From NCBI GenBank assembly GCA_003167365.1, contig PMTM01000005.1, positions 1 through 33,273 of the forward strand: DNA of 33,273 nucleotides, given 5' to 3'. The translations under genes and the position numbers were made by a program. Source of the stretch: Spartobacteria bacterium (GTDB taxonomy: Bacteria > Verrucomicrobiota > Verrucomicrobiia > Chthoniobacterales > UBA10450). Below, piece after piece: positions 25,338-33,273 of this stretch. Positions within the stretch are counted from its first letter, which is position 1. Each line of letters starts with the position of its first letter. The notes beneath the pieces are model-generated. The model saw only the letters and a list, made by a program, of their open reading frames with translations. It was not told where the DNA came from and did no database searches.

Positions 25338-26600
25338 TCATGGGAACAATCCCCGGACGCTTTTCGCTTTTAGGACGCGCTCGACACCAATCGACATGGC
25401 GGCGGTGCGATGTGAAATTTTGTTCTCCTTCGCGCGCCGAATCACTTGGGTGAAGGAATGCTCGAGAATGCGGAAAAGTTTGTCTGTCACTTCCATTTCG
25501 CTCCAGAGAAACGATTGCAAGCCCTGGACCCATTCAAAGTAGGAAACGATCACGCCGCCCGCATTACAAAGAATGTCTGGAATGACGAATACTTCGTCCC
25601 ACCGTTTCTCGAGAATCAAATCCGCTTCGGGCGAAGTCGGGCCATTCGCGCCTTCCGCCAGAATCCGGCATTTCAATTGCGCGGCATTCTTCTCCGTGAT
25701 CACGCGATCGACCGCCGCGGGAACGAGCACGTCGCACGGCATAACGAGCATCTCGTTTGGATCGATCCGATCGCCCTGATCAAAGGCTTTCAGGTTGCCC
25801 TTCTTTATCACGTGCTGTTCGGCCGCTTTCACGTCGATGCCTTTTGGATTGTAAAGCGCAACGGTCGCGTCGCTGATGCCGACGATCTTAATGCCTGTTT
25901 TTAACGCAAGCGACAGCGCAGCAACCGAGCCGACGTTGCCGAATCCTTGCACGATGGCGGTGCATTTCGCCGGATCCATCTTGAGCATGTCCATCGCGCG
26001 TTCGATCAGGTAAACCACCCCGCGACCCGTCGATTCCCGCCGGCCTTCCGTTCCACCGATCGAGACCGGTTTGCCGGTGACGATCTCGCTTACGGAGTAA
26101 CCCTGATAAACCGAATACGTGTCCATGAACCACGCCATGACTTCCTCGTTCGTGCCCATATCCGGGCCCATGATGTCGGTGTGCGGACCAACGAACGGAA
26201 TCATCTCCTGCATGTAACGGCGGGAAAGCGCTTCGAGTTCGCGATGCGAAAGCGTCGCCGGATCGCACGCGATTCCACCCTTGGCGCCGCCGTAGGGCAA
26301 ATTTGCCAGCGCGCATTTCCAGCTCATCCACATGGCCAACGCCGCGGTCTCACCCATCGACAATGACGGCGCGAACCGCGTTCCACCTTTGGTCGGGCCG
26401 AGCGTTAGATGGTGTTGGACTCGATAACCTTGAAAAGTTTTTGTGCTCCCGTCATCCATGTGCACGGGCAACGTCACCGCGATGGCGCGCTTCGGATACA
26501 TGAGCCGATCGCGGTCGTTCTTGTCGATGTTCAGGTAATCAGCGATGACCTTAAACTGCGTGCAGGCCATTCGAAAAACATCGTCATCGTAAATACTCAT
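25338..26600 (-). CDS. Glutamate dehydrogenase (Glu/Leu/Phe/Val dehydrogenase family)
   Basis: A 420-residue cytoplasmic enzyme catalysing reversible oxidative deamination of glutamate to 2-oxoglutarate and ammonia. Active-site residues by comparison with clostridial GDH are Lys71 (GPTKGGTRF), Lys95 (WMSWKCALAN), catalytic Lys107 (LPYGGAKGGI) and Asp147 (GPDMGTNEEV). The Rossmann domain carries IVQGFGNVGSVAA. The chosen ATG 26600 opens MSIYDDDVFRMAC; an in-frame extension to 26648 adds an unlikely stretch. Cofactor specificity is not readable by eye. It heads the minus-strand block and lies divergent to the trans-sulfuration gene, so the 121 bp between them should hold both promoters. A CCGGG-act-CCCGG hairpin sits 10 bp before its start. 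Confidence 0.93.
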   Translation of the reverse strand: MSIYDDDVFRMACTQFKVIADYLNIDKNDRDRLMYPKRAIAVTLPVHMDDGSTKTFQGYRVQHHLTLGPTKGGTRFAPSLSMGETAALAMWMSWKCALANLPYGGAKGGIACDPATLSHRELEALSRRYMQEMIPFVGPHTDIMGPDMGTNEEVMAWFMDTYSVYQGYSVSEIVTGKPVSIGGTEGRRESTGRGVVYLIERAMDMLKMDPAKCTAIVQGFGNVGSVAALSLALKTGIKIVGISDATVALYNPKGIDVKAAEQHVIKKGNLKAFDQGDRIDPNEMLVMPCDVLVPAAVDRVITEKNAAQLKCRILAEGANGPTSPEADLILEKRWDEVFVIPDILCNAGGVIVSYFEWVQGLQSFLWSEMEVTDKLFRILEHSFTQVIRRAKENKISHRTAAMSIGVERVLKAKSVRGLFP

Positions 26601-26609
26601 GTATGCGTG

Positions 26610-26622
26610 CCGGGACTCCCGG
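26610..26622. promoter_or_regulatory. Short palindrome in the divergent intergenic region
   Basis: CCGGG-ACT-CCCGG, perfect 5-bp arms, 9 bases upstream of the glutamate dehydrogenase ATG. It could be an operator half-site pair or a leader hairpin that hinders ribosome access. A stretch this short may also be chance. Confidence 0.3.
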
Positions 26623-26721
26623 AAGAACAACCTATTTCCGCCTATCAAATCCAGCCGTCAAATGTAATTCGCTGGCGAGGCACTGGATTTTCGCTCATGT
26701 TCGAACGCCAATGAGATCGAC

Positions 26722-27837
26722 ATGAAAATTGAAACCTTGGCTGTGCATGCAGGGCACACAATCGATTCGGCGACCGGAGCCGTCTCGGCGCCCATTCATC
26801 TCTCCACCACATTTGAGCGCGACGTGGAAGGAAGTTACTCGCGCGGGTTCATGTACACGCGTAACAACAATCCGAATCGCGAGGCGCTGGAGCGAGGCGT
26901 CAGTGCGATCGAAGGCGGAGAAGCCGCCGCGGCATTCGGCACAGGCACGGCCGCCGCGATGGCTCTTTTTCAAGCGCTTTCGCCGGGAGACCATGTCCTG
27001 GCGCATGTCGACGCGTATTACGGAACGTCGCGTTTGCTGCGATCCCTTTTCCTCCGTTGGGGTCTGGAAGCGGATTTTGTCGACATGAGCAATCTCGATG
27101 ACGTGAAGAAATCGATGCGACCGAAGACGAAACTGGCTTGGATGGAAACGCCGTCCAATCCGCTGTTGAAAATTGTCGATCTTGCGGCGGTAACGAAAAT
27201 TGTGCGCGAGGTGGGCGCGGTCTCCGTTTGCGACAACACCTGGGCGCCGATTTTGCAGCGGCCGTTCGATCTCGGCGCCGATCTCATTGTTCACTCGACG
27301 ACAAAATATTTCGGTGGCCATTGCGATGTGGCCGGCGGAATTGTCGTGGCCAAGGCTGACAATGAATTTTTCAAACGCGTACGCAGCATTCAATACGAAG
27401 GCGGCGCGGTCCCCTCACCCTTCGATTGCTGGCTAATCTTGCGCGGAATGCGGACGCTGCCGTGGCGCATGCGCGCGCATTCCGAAAACGCGACAAAAGT
27501 CGCGAGCGCGCTCGCTCAACATCGACAAGTGGAACGCGTGCATTATCCGGGATTGCGCTCGCACCCCGGCCACGAAATCGCCGCCAAGCAGATGTCGATG
27601 TTCGGCGGCATGCTTTCGTTCGAAGCGAAGGGCGACCGCAAGGCGGCGATGTCGGTCGCCGCCAAGACGAAAATATTTATCCGCGCGACGAGTTTGGGCG
27701 GCGTCGAAAGCTTGATCGAACATCGCGCGTCAATTGAAGGTAGTGGAACAACTTCGCCGGAAGGATTGCTGCGACTGTCGATCGGTCTCGAGAACGCCGA
27801 CGACTTGATCGAAGATCTCGACCAAGCGCTGAAATAG
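26722..27837 (+). CDS. PLP-dependent trans-sulfuration enzyme (cystathionine gamma-synthase/lyase family)
   Basis: A 371-residue Cys/Met-metabolism PLP enzyme, acting in the cytoplasm. The N-terminal ETLAVHAG and TTFERDVEGSYSRGFMYTR are typical. The PLP region shows YYGTSRLL, WMETPSNPLLKIVDL, VCDNTWAPILQRP and the Schiff-base lysine Lys195 in HSTTKYFGGHCDVAGG. The C-terminus has IFIRATSLGGVESLIEHR and LRLSIGLENADDLIEDL. These features fit cystathionine gamma-synthase, cystathionine gamma-lyase or methionine gamma-lyase; the substrate cannot be fixed by eye, so no gene symbol is given. It is transcribed away from glutamate dehydrogenase and converges on murJ, with only four bases between the two stop codons. 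Confidence 0.92.
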   Translation: MKIETLAVHAGHTIDSATGAVSAPIHLSTTFERDVEGSYSRGFMYTRNNNPNREALERGVSAIEGGEAAAAFGTGTAAAMALFQALSPGDHVLAHVDAYYGTSRLLRSLFLRWGLEADFVDMSNLDDVKKSMRPKTKLAWMETPSNPLLKIVDLAAVTKIVREVGAVSVCDNTWAPILQRPFDLGADLIVHSTTKYFGGHCDVAGGIVVAKADNEFFKRVRSIQYEGGAVPSPFDCWLILRGMRTLPWRMRAHSENATKVASALAQHRQVERVHYPGLRSHPGHEIAAKQMSMFGGMLSFEAKGDRKAAMSVAAKTKIFIRATSLGGVESLIEHRASIEGSGTTSPEGLLRLSIGLENADDLIEDLDQALK

Positions 27838-27841
27838 CGTG

Positions 27842-29458
27842 TTATCGGCCGGTGAACTTACGTCGAACCAGTTCGACGACATCGTGCACTTCTGCTACGC
27901 GCAGCAAATATGCTGTGCCAAAAAATGTTGCGCTTGCGACCGCGATTGTGACGGTCAGTTCGACAATTTTTTTCCACTCCGGCAAATTGGAAATGGAAAG
28001 AAAGAAATATTGATTGGAGAACCAGCAAATCGCAGCCAGCGGCACGCCAGCGCCAAGCAGTTTAGTTATCGACCGGAACATTGCGCCGGTCTCCAGTCGC
28101 CCGGTGTAGCGCCGCATCATCACATAAAGAACGGCGAAGTTTGTGATGGCAACGACACTGGTTGAGAGAGCCAGCCCTTGATGTCCCCATTTCAAGTGCA
28201 ACGTGAGATACCAATTCAGCGCGAAGTTGATTAGGATCGACAATAAGCTGACCAGCATGGGTAGATTCCGCTTATCGAGCGCGTAAAAAGCGGGGGCTAA
28301 AACTTTCACCGACGCATACCCGGCCAGGCCGATCGCGTAAAAGCGCAGAGCTTCCGCTGTGCGCTCGGTCGCTTCCGCCGTAAATCGTCCGTGCTCGTAG
28401 ATGACGCTGATGATGGGATTAGCGAGAACGATGAGACCGATGGCTGCGGGAATGGTGAGGAGAAGAACCAGCCGAATGGCGTGAGCGAGCGCGACACGAA
28501 ACGCGGGAATGTCTCCGAGCGCCGCGTGACGCGAGACAAGTGGCAAAGTGACTGTGCCCACCGCAACGCCGAAAAGACCAAGCGGCAATTGCATGAGACG
28601 AAACGCGATATTCAGCCACGTCATCGGCCCATCACCGAGTGCGGACGCGAACCCGCTGTTGACCGCGACGTTCACCTGCACCGCGCTCGCCGCGATTGTC
28701 GCGGGGCCCATCAACGCCAGAATCGTGCGCACGCCGGGATCGCGCCAATTGAAGTCGGGTCGAAATTGAAATCCGACGCGGCCAAGCGACGGCAACTGCA
28801 CGACGAATTGCAAAAGCCCGCCGATCAACGTCCCGATCGACAATCCAATGAGACCGCGCTCACCGAAATGCGGATGCCACCAATCCGGTTGCGGATCGAG
28901 CCAATAGCAGAACGCGACGCCACCAATGATCGAGCCGAGGTTGAAAAAGCTCGAGGCCATCGCCGGCATCCCGAAGACATTCTTTGCGTTCAACATTCCC
29001 ATGACGAGCGCGGCGAGCGACACGAGCAGAATGAACGGGAACATGATCCGCGTGAGAAACACCGTGAGTTCCGCTTTCTCGGCTGGGAAACCGGGCGCGA
29101 GAATGTGAATGAGCGCTGGCGCGAAGACGACGCCCAGGAGCGTGACCGCGCTCATGAAAACGACCGTTAAGGTCGCGACCTTGCTGGCCAGATCCCAAGC
29201 CGATTTGTCGCCATCAGTCGCGATCCGGCGCGAGAACGTTGTGACAAAGGCGGTGGACAGCGCGCCTTCGGCAAAAAGATCGCGCAACATGTTCGGCGCG
29301 CGAAACGCCGTCAGAAACGCATCCATGCTTCGCGTTGCGCCAAATAGCGCGGCGAAAACGACTTCGCGAATCAGGCCAAGAACGCGGCTGCAAAGAATTG
29401 CAATCCCGACAACCCCCGTGGCGCGCGTGCTTATCCGTTGATTTCGGTCCGTTGGCAT
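27842..29458 (-). CDS. murJ: Lipid II flippase MurJ
   Basis: A 538-residue polytopic membrane protein of the MOP superfamily. It moves lipid-linked peptidoglycan precursor across the inner membrane. The N-terminus is diagnostic: SRVLGLIREVVFAALFGATR then DAFLTAFRAPNMLRDLFAEG and ALSTAFVTTF. Later segments FGVAVGTVTLPLVSRHAA and YEHGRFTAEATERTAEALRF with KVLAPAFYALDKRNLP are equally characteristic. About 14 transmembrane helices can be traced. ATG 29458 is used. The DUF2339 gene lies 70 bp upstream on the same strand, so the two could share a promoter. The arginine-rich N-terminal helix expected for lipid II binding is intact. Confidence 0.96.
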   Translation of the reverse strand: MPTDRNQRISTRATGVVGIAILCSRVLGLIREVVFAALFGATRSMDAFLTAFRAPNMLRDLFAEGALSTAFVTTFSRRIATDGDKSAWDLASKVATLTVVFMSAVTLLGVVFAPALIHILAPGFPAEKAELTVFLTRIMFPFILLVSLAALVMGMLNAKNVFGMPAMASSFFNLGSIIGGVAFCYWLDPQPDWWHPHFGERGLIGLSIGTLIGGLLQFVVQLPSLGRVGFQFRPDFNWRDPGVRTILALMGPATIAASAVQVNVAVNSGFASALGDGPMTWLNIAFRLMQLPLGLFGVAVGTVTLPLVSRHAALGDIPAFRVALAHAIRLVLLLTIPAAIGLIVLANPIISVIYEHGRFTAEATERTAEALRFYAIGLAGYASVKVLAPAFYALDKRNLPMLVSLLSILINFALNWYLTLHLKWGHQGLALSTSVVAITNFAVLYVMMRRYTGRLETGAMFRSITKLLGAGVPLAAICWFSNQYFFLSISNLPEWKKIVELTVTIAVASATFFGTAYLLRVAEVHDVVELVRRKFTGR

Positions 29459-29528
29459 CGGCGAGAAAAGACAACCGACTTAGCCTTTGCGAAAGAAAAA
29501 TCTCTCGGTCGAGCGTTTGCGAATATTG

Positions 29529-31718
29529 CTAGCTCTTCTCAATGCTTGGCGAAAGGAACCGCTGATAGATGAATGAGGCCACGATTGCGATCACTGCCAC
29601 GGAGATAAACGCTCCGATTCGATAGAGCTGATTCAAACTGTCGAGGTCGTGCAAAAATAGTTTTGCGAGCGCCAGGGAAAGCAGGGCAATGGCCGAAAGG
29701 CGCAATGGCCGGAGTTTTTTTACCACTCCCGCGACAAGCAACCCAAAGGCGAAAATCGCCCACGTAATCGTGTAGGTCATGTCGCGCGCAAAATTTCCGT
29801 TGAAAGAAAAGGTCAGGGTCGGCCCAATCGAAAAGTAATCGGCAATTTCGATGTTCAGGAGGAGAAAACCGAGAATCGCACCGAGGGAGTAAAGCAACGG
29901 CGCGGCGCGGCGTTCATAAGGTTTTTCGCGCGGCTCGCCAAACCAGTGCGCGCCCAGGAAAAAGCAAAGGGCGGGAAGTCCATAGGCGTAGATATACCAA
30001 TTGAAAATGTGGACACGGCTGCGCGCGTGATAATCGAAGACTGCGGGATTGAGCGCGAGCCTCGCAAACGCAGCGCAAAAGACGATGAGCGCAACCGCCC
30101 GCAGACGGCGATTGGGAATCCAGCGAAAGAGCAGGAGCAGTCCGACGCCTTCAATCGCCCAGCCGAGGGTGATCCATTCGTGTTCAAACTGGACGGGGAA
30201 GATTAGACTGATGAACAGCAAGACGGCGGCGCCTTGTGTAGCAAGACGTGAATCTGCGGAAGCCAGCGGAACGCGCTGCCGTTTTACAAGATAAGTCAAG
30301 CCAGCCGCGGCGGGCAAAGCGAACGCGATTGGCAGCAGTCCTATCCAATCATCTGGAAACCGCGCCCGGATGAGTTGGTAAACAAACCAGAATTGAAGCG
30401 GAGCCGCGGCCGCGCCGATCAGCCATGGCCAAAGACGATCGACGCCGCAAACATATGGCGTTGCCGCAAATAGCAAAAAGAGCGCGGCATACCACGCGAA
30501 TACGACGGCCGGCTGACCGCTTCCGAACATTCGGTCATGCCAAATCCATTCGGCCAACCAAGTCAATGCGAGAGCGCACATGAGAACGAAAGCAAGCTCG
30601 TTTACTTTCCGCCCCGTCGATCGAGTCGTCGTCCCCAGCGCAATCAGGCCAGCGTTTCCGAAAAAGAGAATCGGAAAAATAAAGTCCACGCTGTACCGGC
30701 GTTGATTGAAAATGAGAACGCTGCAAAAAATCAGCGCCGCAAATCCCGTCACTGCTGTTGCAATCGTACTCCACGGATCTCGCGTCCCCGACTGATTCTG
30801 AGCGATACAGATGGCTAGAAATAGTGCTTCGATTCCAAGAAAAATAGTTCGTGCAGTTTCCGCGCGCGCGGGGCCGAAGAAGTCGGCCGTCCAAGCGAAT
30901 TCAGTCGCAACCGATCCAATTGCCGCGAGCAGAATGAGATAATTCCAGCGCTTCAACGTGCTCACCGCGGCGATCCCACAGCTCAAGACGCCGATGTAAC
31001 CAAAGAGCGCCACCGGATTGTCCCGGTTCGTCCAAAACAACGCCGGCGTGAGGAAACCGCCGATTACGCCGAGCCAGGCGACGCTTTGCGCCGCGAGATG
31101 ACTCGCCAGAAACAGCGCGGCGCCGGTCACGATCCACATAAACACAGTTGCCGCCGTAAGCGGAATTAGGCCGTAAAGAGAATAGGCTGCGTAAATGTTT
31201 GCATACAAAATCAGGATACCGGTCGCGCAAAGGCTTTGCGCCGGGATGCGATAGCGGCGGACACCGGTCAATGCGCCGACCACGATGAGTGCCGCGCCGA
31301 CGATCGCGCCGGTAACGATTCGCATTACCGGCGTGATCAAATTGTTTTCGAATGAGTATTTAACGAAGAATACGACACCGAGAAAAAATGCGAGTCCACC
31401 GATCCAGGCAAAAAGTTTTACTCCGAGAATCGATTCCCAATCGGTTGGACGGATGGGCTCACTGGCCACCTGAGGAAGTGGTTGGCGGCCTGGCGCAGGA
31501 ATCGGCGGCGGTTTGAGAAAAGCCGGGAGCGGAGGCGGAATCGTAGGCCTCGGCGGAGTCGCTGCCGGAGCGCGACCCGCATTTTGCTCCTCCAATTTCA
31601 GCACGCGCCGTTTCAATTCCTCCACGCTCAATCTCAATTTGCCAAATTGCGCAGCAACCACGATCGAGACGACCAGGGAAGCGATAAACAAAAGGGCTAG
31701 CAGCACCATCGATTCCAT
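29529..31718 (-). CDS. DUF2339 large integral membrane protein
   Basis: A 729-residue protein with one N-terminal helix (LLALLFIASLVVSIVVAAQF). A short coiled coil (LRLSVEELKRRVLKLEEQNA) and a proline-rich linker (PPRPTIPPPLPAFLKPPPIP) follow, then roughly 20 or more transmembrane helices. The first core helix reads WESILGVKLFAWIGGLAFFL then GVVFFVKYSFENN, the hallmark of DUF2339. Function is not established for this family, and no catalytic motif is evident. ATG 31718 was chosen over an in-frame TTG at 31730. It is followed by murJ and preceded by the Nif3-like gene with a 39-bp gap, all on the minus strand; a link to envelope biogenesis would be inference. Confidence 0.9.
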   Translation of the reverse strand: MESMVLLALLFIASLVVSIVVAAQFGKLRLSVEELKRRVLKLEEQNAGRAPAATPPRPTIPPPLPAFLKPPPIPAPGRQPLPQVASEPIRPTDWESILGVKLFAWIGGLAFFLGVVFFVKYSFENNLITPVMRIVTGAIVGAALIVVGALTGVRRYRIPAQSLCATGILILYANIYAAYSLYGLIPLTAATVFMWIVTGAALFLASHLAAQSVAWLGVIGGFLTPALFWTNRDNPVALFGYIGVLSCGIAAVSTLKRWNYLILLAAIGSVATEFAWTADFFGPARAETARTIFLGIEALFLAICIAQNQSGTRDPWSTIATAVTGFAALIFCSVLIFNQRRYSVDFIFPILFFGNAGLIALGTTTRSTGRKVNELAFVLMCALALTWLAEWIWHDRMFGSGQPAVVFAWYAALFLLFAATPYVCGVDRLWPWLIGAAAAPLQFWFVYQLIRARFPDDWIGLLPIAFALPAAAGLTYLVKRQRVPLASADSRLATQGAAVLLFISLIFPVQFEHEWITLGWAIEGVGLLLLFRWIPNRRLRAVALIVFCAAFARLALNPAVFDYHARSRVHIFNWYIYAYGLPALCFFLGAHWFGEPREKPYERRAAPLLYSLGAILGFLLLNIEIADYFSIGPTLTFSFNGNFARDMTYTITWAIFAFGLLVAGVVKKLRPLRLSAIALLSLALAKLFLHDLDSLNQLYRIGAFISVAVIAIVASFIYQRFLSPSIEKS

Positions 31719-31757
31719 CGACGCGAGCAAATCAGGCTCGGTGCGCGATGTCGATGT

Positions 31758-32513
31758 TCAAAGGCCGGTCGGGCAATCGATAAATTCCCAGGGAACTTTG
31801 AATCGTTTGGACAAATGCGCGGCCAGCGCTTTTACGCCGAAGGTCTCGGTCGCATAGTGACCACCGAGCAAAAGATTGATGCCAAGTTCCTCGGCCGCAA
31901 CGGCAGCCCAGTGCGGCGCTTCGCCGGTGATGAACGTGTCGACCTTTTCCTGCGCGATCCGGTAAATTTCGGAACCAGCCGCGCCGGTAACGATTCCAAT
32001 CGTGTTGGCTTTTGTCGGACCGAAATTGAAAGCTTTGACCGTTCCACCCACGGCCTTCTTTAGCTTACGAACAATTTCATCGCGCGATTGAGAAGACTTT
32101 GCTTTCAACCCGATGCGCTGGCCTTTCTCTTCCAAAAATGGAATTGTCGATCTCAGGCCAAGCGCCGTGGCAAGCTGCGCGTTGTTGCCGGCGATTGGAT
32201 GCAAGTCGAGCGGCAAATGTGCGCTGTAGAGCGCGATGTCGCTTTCGAATGCGATCTTCAATTGCCGATGCAATCCGTGCGTAATCGGTTGCAATCCCGG
32301 CCAAAACAAACCGTGATGCACGATTAAGAGATCAACATCCTTCTTTGCGGCGCGCTTCAGAACCCGCGTGGAAACGTCGACCGCGGCTCCAATTTTCGTG
32401 ATCCGTCCCGAGTTTTCGATTTGCAGACCGTTCAGCGCATTGTCCCAATCGCCAATTTCGCCAACGCGCAAATACTCGTTCGCGCATCCCACTATTTCGG
32501 AAAGCGAAGCCAT
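31758..32513 (-). CDS. Nif3-like dinuclear metal centre protein
   Basis: A 251-residue protein of the Nif3/YbgI (GTP cyclohydrolase type 2-like) family, toroidal hexamers with a two-metal site. Probable ligands are His66 and His67 in LLIVHHGLFW, Asp103 with His99 in SAHLPLDLHP, and His219 with Glu223 in LLLGGHYATETFG. The opening IVGCANEYLRVGEIGDWDNA with NGLQIE is typical. Length matches the short form without the inserted PII-like domain. The cellular role of the family is not firmly known. It is divergent from the zinc-ribbon membrane protein gene, with a 38-bp near-perfect palindrome between them. Confidence 0.94.
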   Translation of the reverse strand: MASLSEIVGCANEYLRVGEIGDWDNALNGLQIENSGRITKIGAAVDVSTRVLKRAAKKDVDLLIVHHGLFWPGLQPITHGLHRQLKIAFESDIALYSAHLPLDLHPIAGNNAQLATALGLRSTIPFLEEKGQRIGLKAKSSQSRDEIVRKLKKAVGGTVKAFNFGPTKANTIGIVTGAAGSEIYRIAQEKVDTFITGEAPHWAAVAAEELGINLLLGGHYATETFGVKALAAHLSKRFKVPWEFIDCPTGL

Positions 32514-32554
32514 CGCGCTATTGTGACGCCGGAAATAAAAAATGCACGCTTGTG

Positions 32555-32592
32555 GTTGTAGCGGCGCTCGCCGCGGCGAGCGCCTCTACAAC
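32555..32592. repeat. REPIN-like 38-bp palindrome
   Basis: Two 18-nt arms match at 17 of 18 positions around a central GC; the left arm is GTTGTAGCGGCGCTCGCC. The left half also folds alone as GCGGCG-CT-CGCCGC. The TGTAGCGGCG head equals the start of the reverse complement of the family A elements at 12559 and 33045. It lies between two divergently transcribed genes, so it is not a terminator. Confidence 0.8.
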
Positions 32593-32675
32593 TTGCTTGA
32601 CGAACCCCGCGGGTCTTGTTGACTTTAATTGACGTGGAATATACCGACGCCCCAACAATTCAGCCAGCCGCGGAC

Positions 32676-33038
32676 ATGACCGGCAAGATGGCGTGTCCTT
32701 ATTGCGGGCACTTGTTGCCGAAAAATGCGGAGCACTGCAATCAATGCGATTGGACGCGGCAGGAAACACAAACCGCGGAAGGAAAAGCGAGCGACGCAGT
32801 CGCGGTCATGTTAAGCATCATTCCCGGGCTCGGCCATATTTACAAAGGACATAAGCTGGCGGGCTTTTTGTGGATGCTCGGAGCAGTTCCCGCCGGGATA
32901 TTCGTGCTGATTGCTGCGTTCGCGTCCGCTGGCTTCGGCGCTGCTCTTTTCTTTGTCTACTTGATCGCCTGCATGATTCACGTCTGGGGCATCGAGGACC
33001 GCGTCGTGCCAAAGAAAGACGAAGGCGAGCAGTACTAA
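32676..33038 (+). CDS. Small zinc-ribbon membrane protein
   Basis: About 120 residues from ATG 32676. The N-terminus is a CX2C-X10-CX2C zinc ribbon (Cys7, Cys10, Cys21, Cys24 in ACPYCGHLLPKNAEHCNQCD). The C-terminus has two or three hydrophobic helices. The segment between, IPGLGHIYKGHKLAGFLWML, resembles the TM2-domain pattern of glycine and tyrosine before a helix. No specific function can be given. In-frame alternative starts are a GTG at 32634 and a TTG at 32616; none has a ribosome site. A weak TTGACT at 32619 could be part of a promoter if 32676 is the true start. It converges on the epimerase gene, 25 bp away across a repeat. Confidence 0.72.
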   Translation: MTGKMACPYCGHLLPKNAEHCNQCDWTRQETQTAEGKASDAVAVMLSIIPGLGHIYKGHKLAGFLWMLGAVPAGIFVLIAAFASAGFGAALFFVYLIACMIHVWGIEDRVVPKKDEGEQY

Positions 33039-33044
33039 AAGGAT

Positions 33045-33070
33045 CGGCGGTTATAGACCGCCGCTACAGT
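33045..33070 (+). repeat. REP-like palindrome, family A copy 2
   Basis: CGGCGGT-TATAG-ACCGCCG plus the tail CTACAGT, differing from the copy at 12559-12584 only at position 8 (T for C). It again lies between convergent genes. Its tail includes the stop codon (TAG, complement of 33064-33066) of the epimerase gene. Confidence 0.8.
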
Positions 33071-33273
33071 TTTACCGCGCGATGAATTTCCTCGAGAATT
33101 TCGCGCATTCCATAGCGAAATTTCCATTGCGGATAATGCTGCTGAAACTTTCGCACATCGCCAATCCACCAAATATGGTCGCCGATGCGGTTGGTCTCCT
33201 CGTAACTGGACCTTAACTTCTCGCCGCTGATTTCTTCGCACATCTCGATCGCCTCGAGCATCGAGCAGTTGCT
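33064..33273 (-). CDS. NAD-dependent epimerase/dehydratase, C-terminal fragment
   Basis: Only the last 69 residues are in the window; the gene continues beyond the right edge. The visible sequence begins [20 protein letters not shown] and includes [20 protein letters not shown] then [20 protein letters not shown]. This ending is typical of extended short-chain dehydrogenases of the CDP-paratose/CDP-tyvelose 2-epimerase (RfbE-like) type, which modify nucleotide-activated sugars for surface polysaccharide. The Rossmann fold and catalytic Tyr-x3-Lys are outside the window. The final Leu codon and the TAG stop are part of the REP-like repeat. Confidence 0.85.
   Translation of the reverse strand, partial: SNCSMLEAIEMCEEISGEKLRSSYEETNRIGDHIWWIGDVRKFQQHYPQWKFRYGMREILEEIHRAVKL

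Noticed and set aside
28391-29170. A 259-codon plus-strand frame over murJ
   Set aside because: Composition dominated by Arg, Glu and Asp, as expected of a reverse-frame shadow of a membrane protein gene.

Overview
The window looks like a chromosomal segment from a member of the Verrucomicrobiota, most likely a soil lineage of the Chthoniobacterales/Spartobacteria type. That placement is inferred from gene content (paired bactofilins, a DUF5069 protein, a fumarylacetoacetase-type catabolic block), scarce Shine-Dalgarno sequences, moderately high GC and many short palindromic intergenic elements; no rRNA or taxonomic marker is present. Nearly everything is ordinary chromosomal coding sequence. 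There is no prophage, insertion sequence or CRISPR array.

Left part (1-12525, plus strand). The window opens inside a mosaic surface-type protein: 17-residue repeats, a collagen-like Gly-X-Y stretch and a C-terminal domain ending in DIQGY. A 356-bp gene-free stretch follows, holding a tRNA-like 3' end and two tight hairpins. Then comes a co-directional run: icd, a secreted S9 peptidase, pgi, a small soluble histidine kinase, an NtrC-type sigma-54 activator, glnD and a sugar-nucleotide pyrophosphorylase. The last two overlap by ATGA. The kinase, regulator and glnD suggest nitrogen control.

Middle (12526-19999). A minus-strand cluster holds two bactofilins and a DUF5069 protein; the second bactofilin carries two N-terminal zinc ribbons. 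Next are a tRNA-Ile2(CAU), hflK-hflC on the plus strand, and a minus-strand signalling pair (CHASE3-PAS hybrid kinase and a lone receiver). A DUF486 small membrane protein follows.

Catabolic block (20072-26600, minus strand). Read 5' to 3': glutamate dehydrogenase, an aldose-1-epimerase-like protein, an FAH-superfamily hydrolase, a 304-residue protein of unknown function, fumarylacetoacetase (fahA), a PAP2-related membrane protein and an unrecognised 150-residue protein. Most junctions are only a few bases apart or overlap. The combination suggests degradation of aromatic amino acids to fumarate and acetoacetate with glutamate turnover. The unknown gene between the two FAH-family enzymes is the best candidate for undescribed biology.

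Right part (26722-33273). This holds a PLP trans-sulfuration enzyme (plus), murJ, a large DUF2339 membrane protein and a Nif3-like protein (all minus), a small zinc-ribbon membrane protein (plus) and the C-terminal end of an RfbE-like NAD-dependent epimerase (minus, cut by the window edge).

A recurrent theme is a set of palindromic intergenic elements, several ending in CGCTACA (TGTAGCG on the other strand). Two copies differ at one base. Two others are paired inverted hairpins resembling REPINs. One of the singlets supplies the stop codon of the epimerase gene.
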